In this document: piece after piece, positions 7,838 through 17,460 of the stretch
Layout: the number at the start of each line of letters is the position of its first letter
How positions within the stretch are numbered: the stretch's first letter is position 1
NCBI RefSeq assembly: GCF_037055275.1
Contig: NZ_CP146343.1
Location: 3,568,501-3,632,500 of the forward strand
Source of the DNA: Pseudomonas sp. ML2-2023-3
GTDB lineage: Bacteria > Pseudomonadota > Gammaproteobacteria > Pseudomonadales > Pseudomonadaceae
Direction of reading: 5' to 3'
Length of the DNA stretch: 64,000 bases
Translations under genes and position numbers: made by a program
Notes under the pieces: generated by a model
What the model saw: only the letters and a program-made list of their open reading frames with translations
The model's database searches: none
What the model was told of the DNA's origin: nothing

Positions 7838-8103
7838 TCGAACGAGCGCAAAGCGGTCGCCAAACCGGTACACGCGGTATCCCTGATCAACCGCGCAAGC
7901 TGACTTTACGACTGCTTCGCAGCCGATCGCAGCCTCGCACGGCTCGTCAGCGACTACAGACTCGTCACCTATCCCGCGTGTAGTCGCTGACGAGGAACGA
8001 AGGCTGCGATCGAGCGCGAAGCGGTCGTAAAACCGACACACGCGGTATCCCTGATTAACCGCGCAAGCTGACTTTACGACTGCTTCGCTGCGCTCCTCAG
8101 CGG
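7838..8103. repeat. REP-like palindromes and a 51-bp direct repeat
   Basis: A 51-base unit occurs at 7870-7920 and again at 8038-8088 with one mismatch, and similarity extends about 30 bases to the left of each. Between them are two long inverted arms (7924-7958 and 7979-8012) that pair along almost their whole length with a small internal mismatch. This is the layout of a BIME-type pair of REP sequences common between Pseudomonas genes. The unit sits between convergent genes (glyoxalase-like and hydrolase), where REP elements are usually found. Confidence 0.8.
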
Positions 8104-9129
8104 CTACAGATGACGTTGAAAAAAGCTCGCCAGGGTGTCAAAAGGAATGAGGTCGACGCGGTCATAAAGGTCAACATGACCCGCTCCAGGAATAATGACC
8201 AGCTCCTTGGGCTGACCCGCGAGCTTGTAAGCTTCTTCGCTGAACTCTCTCGAGTGCGCATCCGCTCCAGCAATAAACAGCATCGGACGAGGTGAAATCG
8301 TCTCGATGTCGTTGAACGGATAGAAGTTCATGAATTTGATATTGCTGGTAAGCGTCGGGTGCGTGGTCAGCTCTTTGGTCGAGCTGGCGGGTGTGTATTC
8401 GCCGCGGGGTGTGCGATAGAAATCATAGAACTCACGCTGGATCGGGTGAGTATTTTCATTCAGTTGGTGCACCGTGCCGCTGGTATAAAGGGTTTCACCG
8501 CCCGTGAACTCTACGTAACGCTGCTGAGCGGCTTGAGCGATAGTCTCTTTGCGCTGCTCAAGCGTCTGCCCATGCTTCAAACCATTGCGATTGGCGGCGC
8601 CCATGTCATACATGCTGACCGTTGCGATGGCTTTCATGCGCGGGTCGATCTTGGCCGCGCTGATGACGAAGCTGGCGCTGCCACAGATGCCGAGTGCACC
8701 AATACGCTCCTTGTCGATAAAAGGGCGTGTGCCAAGAAAATCCACTGCCGCGCTGAAGTCCTCGGCATAAATATCCGGCGAGACTGCATTACGCGGCAGC
8801 CCTTCGCTTTCACCCCAGAATGAAAGATCCAGGGACAACGTCACGAAGCCTTTTTCGGCCATTTTCGTGGCATACAGGTTAGCGCTTTGCTCCTTGACCG
8901 CCCCCATCGGATGGCCAACAACAATCGCTGGGCTCCTGGTTGTATCGTCGCGGTTTTTGGGGATAAACAGATTGCCCGACACATTCATTTGATACTGATT
9001 TTTAAAACTGACCTTTTGCACGGTCACTTTATCGCTGGTGTAGAAGTTATCCGCGCCGTTGGACATATCGGCTCCTGTCGCTGAGAGTGAACTGACCAGT
9101 AACGTGATTAAAACAATGAGCTTTTTCAT
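8104..9129 (-). CDS. Secreted alpha/beta hydrolase with Cys in the nucleophile elbow
   Basis: 341 residues with a clear signal peptide (about 1-20). The alpha/beta-hydrolase core shows V-V-G-H-P-M-G near 71-77, and the nucleophile elbow reads G-I-C-G-S with Cys149 at the usual Ser position. A late acid is in A-G-A-D-A-H and the final His in G-A-G-H-V. A Cys nucleophile is known in dienelactone hydrolases and in a YcjY-like group. The substrate is unknown. It is a single-gene unit on the minus strand, preceded by an MFS gene ending 55 bp away in transcription order. Confidence 0.8.
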   Translation of the reverse strand: MKKLIVLITLLVSSLSATGADMSNGADNFYTSDKVTVQKVSFKNQYQMNVSGNLFIPKNRDDTTRSPAIVVGHPMGAVKEQSANLYATKMAEKGFVTLSLDLSFWGESEGLPRNAVSPDIYAEDFSAAVDFLGTRPFIDKERIGALGICGSASFVISAAKIDPRMKAIATVSMYDMGAANRNGLKHGQTLEQRKETIAQAAQQRYVEFTGGETLYTSGTVHQLNENTHPIQREFYDFYRTPRGEYTPASSTKELTTHPTLTSNIKFMNFYPFNDIETISPRPMLFIAGADAHSREFSEEAYKLAGQPKELVIIPGAGHVDLYDRVDLIPFDTLASFFQRHL

Positions 9130-9183
9130 TGGATCTCCCTCTATGCGCAGTCATCAGTGTTGAAAGAACGTGATTTGCACGGT

Positions 9184-10419
9184 TTACCGACTTGGCACCT
9201 GTGCCAGGTGCGACGCAGAAGATGTCGAGCGTGACGCCTGCAGGGTCACCGCTGCGCCCAGCAGCAGCACGGCTGCGCTGGCGACAAAAGTGGTCTGATA
9301 GCCGCGACTGTCGAACAGCAACCCGCCAACGGTAGAGCCCAGCGCAATGGCCAGTTGAATCACGGCCACCATCAGGCCGCCGCCAGCCTCGGCATTACCT
9401 GGCAATGCTTGAGCAATCCAGCTCCACCAGCCCACCGGGGCCGCAGTCGCCAACAGCCCCCATAAACCCAACAGCACAGCAACCACAATGGTCGAGCGGC
9501 CAAAAGGGATCAGTGCCAGGGCGATCAACGCCATCAAGACTGGAATTGCTATCAATGTCCGCAGAAGGCTGCGCTTTAGAAACCGGCCGATGATCAGCGT
9601 GCCGATGAAGCCTGCGGCCCCGATCACCAGCAAGATCAGCGACAACGTGGATACATCGACCCGCGTGACCGTTTCAAGGAAAGGCCGCAGATAGGTGAAC
9701 AGCGCAAACTGCCCCATGAAAAAGGCTCCGCATCCGGCCATACCCAGCGCCACGGTTCGACTCTTGAACAGTTTGAACACGTTCCCGGAGCCTGGAATGC
9801 GTGATTCCACCCTCATGGGCGGCAGGCTGATGTACATCCAGATGAAAGCAACCGCCGCGACGGGCACCACACAGAAAAAAGCGCCGCGCCAGCCAATCAT
9901 CGAGCCCAGGTAGCTGCCCAGCGGTGCGGCAATAACGGTAGCCAGCGCGTTGCCGCCGTTGAAGATGGCCAGTGCTTTCGGCACCTGCGGGGCGGGTACC
10001 AGGCGCATGGCCGTCGCCGCAGACATCGACCAGAAGCCGCCGATGACCACACCGATGAGCGCACGGCCGACCATGTAGGTCAGATAGTCAGGGGCCAGCC
10101 CGACGATCACACCCGAGACAGCCATCAGCCCGGCCAGTGCCAACAGCAGAGTCTTGCGATCGAGGGTTCTGGCAACCCACGAGATCGACAGGCTGGTCAG
10201 TACGGCAAATGCCCCTGAAATCGCAATGCCCTGCCCGGCCATCCCCTGCGTAACCTGAAGGTCACTGGCGATCGGCGTCAGCAGGCTGACAGGCATGAAC
10301 TCAGAAGCAATCAGGGCAAACACACACAGCGTCATTGCAAAGACACCGCCCCAGTAAGCCGGCGCCTCGCTGCTGGTTGAAACCGTGTTCATCAGTGCCT
10401 CACCGTCATTCGTATTCAT
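9184..10419 (-). CDS. MFS drug/metabolite efflux transporter (DHA1, AraJ/NepI-like)
   Basis: 411 residues with about 12 hydrophobic helices. The family motif between helices 2 and 3 is recognisable (S-I-S-W-V-A-R-T-L-D-R-K), and G-x-x-x-G-x-x-x-G-P-type motifs occur in helix 5. It most resembles the arabinose/purine-ribonucleoside efflux group. It is divergent from a LysR gene (10521) with a 101-bp gap, which suggests regulator-controlled efflux. The hydrolase gene follows 55 bp downstream on the same strand and may be co-transcribed. The substrate is unknown. Confidence 0.88.
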   Translation of the reverse strand: MNTNDGEALMNTVSTSSEAPAYWGGVFAMTLCVFALIASEFMPVSLLTPIASDLQVTQGMAGQGIAISGAFAVLTSLSISWVARTLDRKTLLLALAGLMAVSGVIVGLAPDYLTYMVGRALIGVVIGGFWSMSAATAMRLVPAPQVPKALAIFNGGNALATVIAAPLGSYLGSMIGWRGAFFCVVPVAAVAFIWMYISLPPMRVESRIPGSGNVFKLFKSRTVALGMAGCGAFFMGQFALFTYLRPFLETVTRVDVSTLSLILLVIGAAGFIGTLIIGRFLKRSLLRTLIAIPVLMALIALALIPFGRSTIVVAVLLGLWGLLATAAPVGWWSWIAQALPGNAEAGGGLMVAVIQLAIALGSTVGGLLFDSRGYQTTFVASAAVLLLGAAVTLQASRSTSSASHLAQVPSR

Positions 10420-10520
10420 GTCGGCAATGGTGACGAACGAACACTCACGGGACTAGCTAATTAATACTTAACAGGGCTATAAGTGCAGCTAATCAATTGC
10501 TGCAAAAGGCGCTTCGCCCC

Positions 10521-11414
10521 ATGGTTAAAAGAAACCTCAACGATCTGCTGTCTTTCGTGACAGTGGCGCGCGAAGGCAGCTTCACCCGCGCCGCCGGGGT
10601 GCTGGGTGTTACCCAGTCTGCGTTGAGTCAGGCCATCAGCGGCCTGGAAGCACGCCTGCAAATCAGGTTGCTGACGCGCACCACCCGCAGCGTCTCGCCG
10701 ACCGTCGCGGGCGAGCGGCTATTGCAAGCGATCGGTAATCGCTTCGATGAAATCGAGGCAGAACTGGATATTCTGACGCAAATGCGCGACAAGCCTGCGG
10801 GTACCGTGCGCATTACCTGCGGCGATCATGTGCTGCGCACAACGTTGCTGCCCAAACTCACTGCGCTGCTGCACGAATACCCGGACATCAACGTTGAGTT
10901 CGACGTCAATTACGGATTCAGGAACATCGTGGCGGATCGTTTTGATGCAGGCGTGCGCCTGGGTGACACCATCGACAAAGACATGATTGCAGTGCCGATA
11001 GGTCCGCCATTGCGGATGGCCGTGGTGGCCTTGCCAGCGTACTTTGCCGCCCGTGGAGTTCCCGAAAACCCGCGCGACTTGATGAGCCATAGCTGTATCA
11101 ATCAACGCATGCAGACCTCAGGCGGGCTTTATGTGTGGGACTTTGAGCAGCTGGATAACCAGGTGAACGTTCGAGTGGACGGCCAACTGATTTTCAACAC
11201 CTCGAGCCATATCGTGGATGCGACACTGGCCGGGCTGGGGATTGCTTACCTCCCTGAAGAAGAGTTTGAACCGCACCTTCGGGAAGGCAGGCTGATGCGG
11301 GTGCTGGAAGATTGGTGCCCACCGTTTCCCGGATACTATCTGTATTACCCCAGTCGTCGACAACCCTCACCCGCATTTACGCTGGTTGCCAATGCGTTGC
11401 GCAAAGTTGGGTAG
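10521..11414 (+). CDS. LysR-family transcriptional regulator
   Basis: 297 residues from the ATG at 10521; a TTG at 10497 in the same frame is less likely. The winged HTH at 5-63 has F-V-T-V-A-R-E-G-S-F-T-R-A-A and Q-S-A-L-S-Q-A-I-S-G-L-E, then R-L-L-T-R-T-T-R-S-V. The C-terminal effector domain resembles the group that controls divergent oxidoreductase or efflux genes. The target is probably the MFS gene across the 101-bp gap. Confidence 0.92.
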   Translation: MVKRNLNDLLSFVTVAREGSFTRAAGVLGVTQSALSQAISGLEARLQIRLLTRTTRSVSPTVAGERLLQAIGNRFDEIEAELDILTQMRDKPAGTVRITCGDHVLRTTLLPKLTALLHEYPDINVEFDVNYGFRNIVADRFDAGVRLGDTIDKDMIAVPIGPPLRMAVVALPAYFAARGVPENPRDLMSHSCINQRMQTSGGLYVWDFEQLDNQVNVRVDGQLIFNTSSHIVDATLAGLGIAYLPEEEFEPHLREGRLMRVLEDWCPPFPGYYLYYPSRRQPSPAFTLVANALRKVG

Positions 11415-11634
11415 CGGTGTGCAAAAAAGACGTTGTAACCAGTCAATGACCAGGCTGTTTGGGCGACCCTGATTTTTCAACAGAGTCGGTCGATAGCAGC
11501 CCTTTGCTAGAGACCGTAAGCGACCATAAAAAGTCACTCCCATTTTCGTGGACTGCTTGATGGTATCGTTTCTGTCTGCCAAGAGCGGGTCTTCGAGGGC
11601 ACTTGTTAAATCAGCGGCGACTCAACACTTTCAA

Positions 11635-12087
11635 TCAATACTGCTTTGTTGCGCTGGCTATGCGCCGGTACTTACGCAACTCCCGATAAGCGCTGCGGAT
11701 ATCCAGAAAAAATATCTCTGCGCTGCGCCAGAGCAGCATCCACACCGTAACGGTAAATACTGCCACCGGAATGGTGCTTTCAATGCCTAGCGCATTGCCT
11801 ATCAGCCCCACCACCAGTGCCATGCCCAGGAGTGTCAGCGCTTCCAACCGCAGGATGAGAATATCCCCTCTGACTTGCTCGCTCTTTTCTGCAAAGGTAT
11901 TGCTGATGGCTTGCTGCAGGCGTTCTCGCTCATTTTCGGGGCAGTTGATCTGCAGGCACAGCTTGGGGTAGTACCAGGCACTCTCCAACAGGTAGTCCAC
12001 CAGCTCCGGGCTTAGTTTGGGGGCGTCCGGCGAGGAAAATGGATTGAGGTAATCGTGGGTGATCGTCAAATCGATTTTTTTGAGCAT
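11635..12087 (-). CDS. Small membrane protein, unrecognised
   Basis: 150 residues from the ATG at 12087; the frame is open to a GTG at 12180 (181 residues) and neither start has a good ribosome site. Two adjacent hydrophobic segments at about residues 78-98 and 101-118 predict a helical hairpin. The N-terminal 75 residues are soluble and acidic (Y-Y-P-K-L-C-L-Q-I-N-C-P). A basic R-S-A-Y-R-E-L-R-K-Y-R-R stretch follows the second helix. I do not recognise a family. It stands alone between two LysR genes. Confidence 0.6.
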   Translation of the reverse strand: MLKKIDLTITHDYLNPFSSPDAPKLSPELVDYLLESAWYYPKLCLQINCPENERERLQQAISNTFAEKSEQVRGDILILRLEALTLLGMALVVGLIGNALGIESTIPVAVFTVTVWMLLWRSAEIFFLDIRSAYRELRKYRRIASATKQY

Positions 12088-12312
12088 TACGAACTTTGGC
12101 CTGGTTGAATTGGGGTCGGAGGCTTCAGTGATCCAGATAAAACTAGTCCAAGATAGCTGTTCTGCTTTGTCGGCGGTCACTCGCGCTGTTGCAGGAGCGG
12201 ATTTATTCGCAGTGCGCTGGCTGAACGTGCACCTCTACTGCCTCCATCAACGCTGATTGTTATCGCTCTCTGCGAGTGGGTATCAGGCTGCGGGCGACGC
12301 ATTCGCGGAACA

Positions 12313-13206
12313 TTAGTCGCGGGGATTGAGCACCGCCTCCAGGCGCTGAAGGAACACTCCTACTCTATGGGGCACGTGCTGACGAGTGGGCAATAGTGCG
12401 GTGATGAACAGTTGTTCCGGGTCAACATCCTCCAATTCAACCACGCAAAGGCTTCCAGCAGCCAGATCATCACGGATGTCCCAGTACGTGAGCATCGCAA
12501 CCCCCAAGCCTTGCCTGCTCGCCGTGCGCACCGCCTCGACACTGTTGGCCGAAAAAACGCCCTCCGCCCGCATGGAAACCGCTTCACCGTCACGCATGAA
12601 CGGCCAGAAAGGCATCCCATGCAACGCTATTCGGCGGTGGCTCAACAGTGCGTCCATCGTAGCGGGTATGCCGTGGCGCTCCAGGTACAACGGACTGGCG
12701 CACAGCACTCTAGGGTTCGGTGCGAGGGGACGCGCGATTAAAGTCGAGTCTCGCAGGGTCGAGATGCGCACCGCGACATCGATCCCGAGACCGACAATGT
12801 CCACAATGCTGTCTGATAGTGTCAGATCAACCCGCAGCGCCGGGTGTTCTGCCAGGAGAGCGGGAATCAGCGGCATGATCACTGCCTGCCCGAACACGGT
12901 GGGAGCAGTTACCTTCAAGACACCGCTGGCAGCTCCGGCATTGGATTTCAAACTGACCCTCGCCCCCTCACTGGCTTCCAACAGCGTCGTTGCAAAGGGG
13001 AGAAATGTTTCGCCTTCGGCCGTCAGTGAGACGGAGCGCGTTGTTCGATGAAACAGTCGAACGCCTAGTTCACCTTCAAGCGATGCCAGCCTGCGAGACA
13101 CTGTCATGGGCGCCAGGCCGAGTCGTCGAGCGGCTGCCGAAAGACTGCCGCTTTCGGCAATGGCGCTGAACACTTCCACATCTGGAATTTGCATCATTAC
13201 ATCCAT
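12313..13206 (-). CDS. LysR-family transcriptional regulator
   Basis: 297 residues. HTH at 8-66 with F-S-A-I-A-E-S-G-S-L-S-A-A-A and P-M-T-V-S-R-R-L-A-S-L-E-G-E-L-G, then R-L-F-H-R-T-T-R-S-V-S-L-T. Several in-frame Met codons sit at the start (1, 4, 5). It is divergent from the old-yellow-enzyme gene at 13317 with a 110-bp gap and probably regulates it. Confidence 0.92.
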   Translation of the reverse strand: MDVMMQIPDVEVFSAIAESGSLSAAARRLGLAPMTVSRRLASLEGELGVRLFHRTTRSVSLTAEGETFLPFATTLLEASEGARVSLKSNAGAASGVLKVTAPTVFGQAVIMPLIPALLAEHPALRVDLTLSDSIVDIVGLGIDVAVRISTLRDSTLIARPLAPNPRVLCASPLYLERHGIPATMDALLSHRRIALHGMPFWPFMRDGEAVSMRAEGVFSANSVEAVRTASRQGLGVAMLTYWDIRDDLAAGSLCVVELEDVDPEQLFITALLPTRQHVPHRVGVFLQRLEAVLNPRD

Positions 13207-13316
13207 TTTTGATAAAGCGGCTTATCGTTTTTGCTGGCTTCTCAGCGTTTCAAGCCAGGTTTATCGTCCTCTACATCGCTATTTAAAAGCATCTTGGATG
13301 AACGAGGACTGACTGC

Positions 13317-14423
13317 ATGAATGACTACGATCAGCGGATTTTAACTCAGTATGATATTGGCCGCCTCAGATTGAGGAATCGCCTTGCCGTAGCACCCATG
13401 ACCCGTGTCAGTGCTACCGAGGCGGGCCTGGCGACCGCTGAGATGGCGCGTTACTACGAGCGATTCGCAAAAGGCCGCTTTGGTCTGGTCATTACCGAAG
13501 GGCTGTACACCGATCAGAAGTATGCTCAGGGTTACCCCTTCCAACCGGGGATCAGCGATGTTGAACAGGCTCAGGCCTGGCGTGGTGTGACCGATCGTGT
13601 TCATGCCCGGCATGGCGCGATATTCGCACAACTCATGCACGCTGGAGCGCTGAATCAGGGCAACCGCTTTAAAACGGCCACCGCTGCACCCTCGCCCGTT
13701 CGACCGAAAGGAACGCAGATGAAGTTCTATTACGGTGAGGGACAGTATCCGCTACCCCAAGCGATGAGTGATGAGGATATCGCCGATGCCATCGCGGGAT
13801 TCGCACAAGCGGCGGTGCTGGCAACCCGTGCCGCGGGCTTCGACGGTGTTGAAATCCATGGGGCGAACGGCTATCTACTGGATCAATTCCTGACCGGCTA
13901 CACCAATCAGAGAGACGACCGCTGGGGCGGTAACGTCGCTGGCCGGATTGCTCTGACACTGGAAGTCATCAAGGCAGTCAGAGCGGCCATCGGCACGCTT
14001 GCCCCCATCGGGGTACGTATTTCACAGAGCAAAGTGAATGACTACGAACATAAATGGCCTGAAGGCGAAGCAGCCGCCGAGGTCATTTTTGGGTCGCTCA
14101 AGGACGCTGGCATAGACTTCATCCATGTGACGGAATTTGAGGCCTGGAAACCGGCGTTCGCAGAGGGAAATGCAAGCCTGGTTGAGTTGGCTCGCCGGTA
14201 TGCGCCACAAGTGACGATCATCGCCAATGGTGGCCTGGATGTTCCGCAACGCGCCGAGCAGGTGTTACGAGACGGCGCCGATATGATCGCGCTGGGCAAG
14301 GCCGCCCTGGCCAACCCCGATCTTCCCCACCGCCTGGCAACCCATACTGCCCTGGACGAATTCGACCCCTCGATCCTTGGGCCGATTGCGAATATCAAGG
14401 ACAGTGAATTGACGTTGGCGTGA
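13317..14423 (+). CDS. Old-yellow-enzyme family NADH:flavin oxidoreductase
   Basis: 368 residues forming one FMN-binding TIM barrel. N-terminal L-R-L-R-N-R-L-A-V-A-P-M-T-R, the central G-F-D-G-V-E-I-H-G-A-N-G-Y-L-L-D-Q-F-L block, and N-Q-R-D-D-R-W-G-G are signatures of the family. The C-terminal half has the I-A-N-G-G-L and A-D-M-I-A-L-G-K phosphate-binding segments. Members reduce alpha,beta-unsaturated carbonyls, nitro compounds or similar electrophiles with NAD(P)H. The physiological substrate is not evident. Likely regulated by the divergent LysR gene. Confidence 0.9.
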   Translation: MNDYDQRILTQYDIGRLRLRNRLAVAPMTRVSATEAGLATAEMARYYERFAKGRFGLVITEGLYTDQKYAQGYPFQPGISDVEQAQAWRGVTDRVHARHGAIFAQLMHAGALNQGNRFKTATAAPSPVRPKGTQMKFYYGEGQYPLPQAMSDEDIADAIAGFAQAAVLATRAAGFDGVEIHGANGYLLDQFLTGYTNQRDDRWGGNVAGRIALTLEVIKAVRAAIGTLAPIGVRISQSKVNDYEHKWPEGEAAAEVIFGSLKDAGIDFIHVTEFEAWKPAFAEGNASLVELARRYAPQVTIIANGGLDVPQRAEQVLRDGADMIALGKAALANPDLPHRLATHTALDEFDPSILGPIANIKDSELTLA

Positions 14424-14433
14424 CACCACCCCA

Positions 14434-15312
14434 CTACCCCAAAGCCTGTAACAGCTTATCGACAACGAGGGTTTCGACGGATCCTTCACTGCTACCTTCG
14501 TCAAAAACAGCACAACACGCCGATGCGTCGCCGTCGCAGATACGGTAAACGGCAATGACGCCACCAGGCCCGCAACCTGTGTGTCCGCAGAGGGTAAAGC
14601 CCCCTTCAATCGGACCCAGCATCAAACCCAGACCATACCCCGGTGTAATCCATGGGCGTCCTGGAATCGGGCTGCCCAAAGTTTTTGCTTCCTGCATTTC
14701 CTGGAGCAAGCCCGCAGGGAGGAGATGCCCCGCGAGAAGTCGGTCGAGGAATAGCGCTGCTTGCGAAATGGGGCCGATCAGCAAGCCGTGATAGACCCAG
14801 CCAGGGTCGTAATTTGATTGATTTCCAAGGCAGGAGTCTCGTAAATCTGCTCGCGTTTTAGCGAAATAAACATTGGAAAGCCCCGTAGGCATCAGTGCGT
14901 ATCGAGCCACTGCCTCTTCAAGCGACAGATCGGTCACCTGCTCAATAAGTCTGCCTACAAGCAGGTAACCCACATTGGAGTAACGCCATCCGGTTCCGGG
15001 GCTATATCGAAGCCGGGCACCCTCAAGGCGCTGCATCATTTCGTCTACTGACCATGGAGCCTCATCGTTAGCGACAGCGGCGTGATAATCCGCAAGCTCA
15101 CCATAGTCGGCGAGCCCTGCCTCATGTCGAAGCAGTTGGCGTAATGTGAACGGTTGATCACGAACCGGGGCGTCCAGTCCGAGCCGTCCATCACGCACCA
15201 AAGACAGAGCGGTAGCGGCCAGGAGGGTCTTGGTAAAGCTCCACCACGGCACCGCCAGTTCTGATCGGCAGGACGCAGGTTGCTGACCATTTGATACGAG
15301 TGAGCTCAGCAT
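14434..15312 (-). CDS. Serine hydrolase of the beta-lactamase / penicillin-binding family
   Basis: 292 residues. The three family motifs are in order: S-F-T-K at 25-28 (nucleophile Ser and Lys), Y-S-N near 111, and H-T-G near 244 (in place of K-T-G). This is the class C beta-lactamase/esterase/D-aminopeptidase group. There is no signal peptide, so it is probably cytoplasmic and more likely an esterase or peptidase than a resistance enzyme. It is convergent with the oxidoreductase gene, whose stop is 11 bp away. Confidence 0.83.
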   Translation of the reverse strand: MLSSLVSNGQQPASCRSELAVPWWSFTKTLLAATALSLVRDGRLGLDAPVRDQPFTLRQLLRHEAGLADYGELADYHAAVANDEAPWSVDEMMQRLEGARLRYSPGTGWRYSNVGYLLVGRLIEQVTDLSLEEAVARYALMPTGLSNVYFAKTRADLRDSCLGNQSNYDPGWVYHGLLIGPISQAALFLDRLLAGHLLPAGLLQEMQEAKTLGSPIPGRPWITPGYGLGLMLGPIEGGFTLCGHTGCGPGGVIAVYRICDGDASACCAVFDEGSSEGSVETLVVDKLLQALG

Positions 15313-15629
15313 TGACTTCCCTGAATGGTTGAGCGGATTGACGCCTCAACAAGATATCCCATTCAACCTCACGCGGAGGGCGGAAAGTCAGGTTGAGATT
15401 TATGTCATGTTCTGAGGGACGGGATTAAGCGCCGCTGGCGCATCCGCAGTTAACAGCGCCTGAACGGATGCTGGCTAGAAATGGAATCAGCCGACGATAG
15501 GCCATGGGAGCGCAGGTCTAAATAATTACTGGATAACAGTAAGCCGCTAATAAAAGCGGCTTGACCAAGTGCCTTGGCAACCGAGTTCAGCCGGTGCGGT
15601 TGGATAGCGTAACGACTACTAACGACTGA
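15313..15629. other. Intergenic region without recognised gene
   Basis: 317 bp between two minus-strand genes. I see no ORF with coding character and no clear terminator. It must hold the promoter of the serine hydrolase gene at its left side. Confidence 0.5.
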
Positions 15630-16532
15630 TTATTTTTTAACGTAATTATATACGCTTTTCGCAATATTCGAAAACCGTGAGCTTTTCTCCAGAAGCTCAA
15701 TAAAAAATTTCTGATCAAATGGTTCTTCTGGATAAAGCGCCACACGTGGATCTTCAAACTCCCTGACGTAGCCCATACTTGCAGCCCCCATTTCGTAGCC
15801 AATTAACCGCTGAAGCTCATCGGGAAAGGTCTTAGCAACCTCTATTGGAATTGAAAGGTATTGGTTCTCCTCTTGACGAACCCAGCCGACGCAATAATCA
15901 ATATTCAACGCCCGGCGACTTCCCTTGGATTTGTTTTCTCCGCCCCCGTGAATAGTTTTGCCGGTATAAATCAATACAGAGCCTTTCTTCATCTCGGCAG
16001 CAAGCGAGTCAGCTTGTGTAAAGCTAAGTGGAAGCAAGCTATGCTTATGGCTACCAGGTATAACCCGAGTGGCGCCATTCTCTTCGGTGAAATCGTCCAT
16101 TGCCCAAATTGTACTTACTTCAATATGGAAATTCACTGGGAAATGATCATACCAGTCCCACGCGCCCTCATCTCGGTGCAAAAACTGCGCTTTCTGTCCA
16201 GGATCTATGCAAATAACCTGTGTAAGATTGAGTTGGATGTTGGAAGAGTTTCTGCACAAAAACTTCCTAGTTGCTCCGAGTACGATGGGGTGCATGACCA
16301 TCGCGTGAGATGCTGTCGATCTTCCTGGAACGGCACCACAGCGACGCGTGAGCTTGCCTAAAGCATTATTCTCCCCCTCTGGCGTGCGGTCTAAATACGG
16401 CTGGATTTGATCATTAACAGCATCTACGACATCATCGCTTACGGCATTATCGATGATGCAATACCCATCCGAATCTAAACAGCTTACAACCTCGTCAATG
16501 GAACAGTTTGCAGGGAGGTGGATAAGAGTCAT
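15630..16532 (-). CDS. Phytanoyl-CoA dioxygenase (PhyH) family Fe(II)/2-oxoglutarate oxygenase
   Basis: 300 residues. The iron-binding facial triad is His119-x-Asp121 (in F-L-H-R-D-E-G) and His195 (in K-T-I-H-G-G-G), with Arg206/207 positioned for 2-oxoglutarate. The rest follows the PhyH fold (I-D-N-A-V-S-D-D-V-V and G-A-T-R-V-I-P-G-S-H-K-H). PhyH relatives hydroxylate or halogenate small molecules, often in secondary metabolism; the substrate is unknown. Base composition is A/T-richer than the neighbours. It is divergent from a LuxR-type gene across 250 bp. Confidence 0.85.
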   Translation of the reverse strand: MTLIHLPANCSIDEVVSCLDSDGYCIIDNAVSDDVVDAVNDQIQPYLDRTPEGENNALGKLTRRCGAVPGRSTASHAMVMHPIVLGATRKFLCRNSSNIQLNLTQVICIDPGQKAQFLHRDEGAWDWYDHFPVNFHIEVSTIWAMDDFTEENGATRVIPGSHKHSLLPLSFTQADSLAAEMKKGSVLIYTGKTIHGGGENKSKGSRRALNIDYCVGWVRQEENQYLSIPIEVAKTFPDELQRLIGYEMGAASMGYVREFEDPRVALYPEEPFDQKFFIELLEKSSRFSNIAKSVYNYVKK

Positions 16533-16782
16533 AACTTCTCCGACATTCTAAGTTGGCGCACATTTGAATCATTACATGAGTTACATAAGCCTATGCGAAT
16601 AGATGACGTGACGCATCAACCTAAAGTATGAGGGCGCAATATTAATACTCGCGGGGTGGCACGGGTTGTGCTTCGCCCCATGTAAGCTAGAAGCTTCAAT
16701 TAATAAAGGAGCATTTAAGCTCCACAATAAAGCAAGCGCTAGCGTCGCGCCCTAAAACAGTGCAACTTATTGAGAAATTAGA

Positions 16783-17460
16783 ATGCAGAACGTAGAGCTA
16801 GGTACAAGGTGTCGTGATTTTGCTCAGAACACTGTCTCTTTCCTGAAAAACACGAGTGGTTGCACCGCCGTCGTCTTTACCTGGTATGAGACTCACAAAA
16901 CCAAGCCCCCCCATGTACAAGCTGGTGCTGATGAACGCATGATCACCGAGTATTATGATCGCTATCACAACGCAGATCCTTTACGTGCTGAATTATTAAT
17001 TCGGAGCTCCAGCAGTTTTGAAACTCTTTCCGATGCCAAAAAGGCCCACGACCAATATCTTCTTGAAGAATATCAACCATTTCTTCATAAATATAATATC
17101 CATGAGGAAATGGATTTGATTTTTCGGGCCGGTGGAACCGTTGTTGCTTCCGCCGCATTACTTCAACAAGAAAATGGGCGAAAATTGAACTCCCCCTACA
17201 TCAGAGAGACTTGCAATTATCTACAGTATACATTTTCCATTCTGCCAGCAGTTCGCCTCTTAAACTTAAATAGTGATCTGGAGTTACGATACAAGCTCAC
17301 ACCTAAAGAGAGAGCGGTAGCAGAGTTGATGCTTGCGGGCGAGCCGAATAAAACTATAGCTTCCCAGCTTGACATGGAGTTGCCGACGGCAAAGACACAT
17401 ATACTGCATATATTCCAAAAACTTCAAGTTACAAGTAGAGCTAAGGAAGGTCTGAAGTAG
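16783..17460 (+). pseudogene. LuxR-type regulator, 3' end truncated by IS5
   Basis: 225 residues remain. The N-terminal 160 residues form a sensor-like domain I cannot name (weakly like autoinducer or GAF-type domains). The C-terminal LuxR HTH begins at about 171 with L-T-P-K-E-R-A-V-A-E-L-M-L-A-G-E-P-N-K-T-I-A and reaches F-Q-K-L-Q-V-T-S-R-A-K. The IS5 left end starts at 17445, so the last five codons are IS sequence and perhaps 5-10 native residues are lost. The recognition helix is intact, so some function may remain. It is A/T-rich like the divergent PhyH gene and may have regulated it. Confidence 0.75.

Noticed and set aside
7838..8103. A CRISPR array, because of the repeats.
   Set aside because: Only two copies of the long unit with an inverted repeat between them; no short regular repeats or cas genes.
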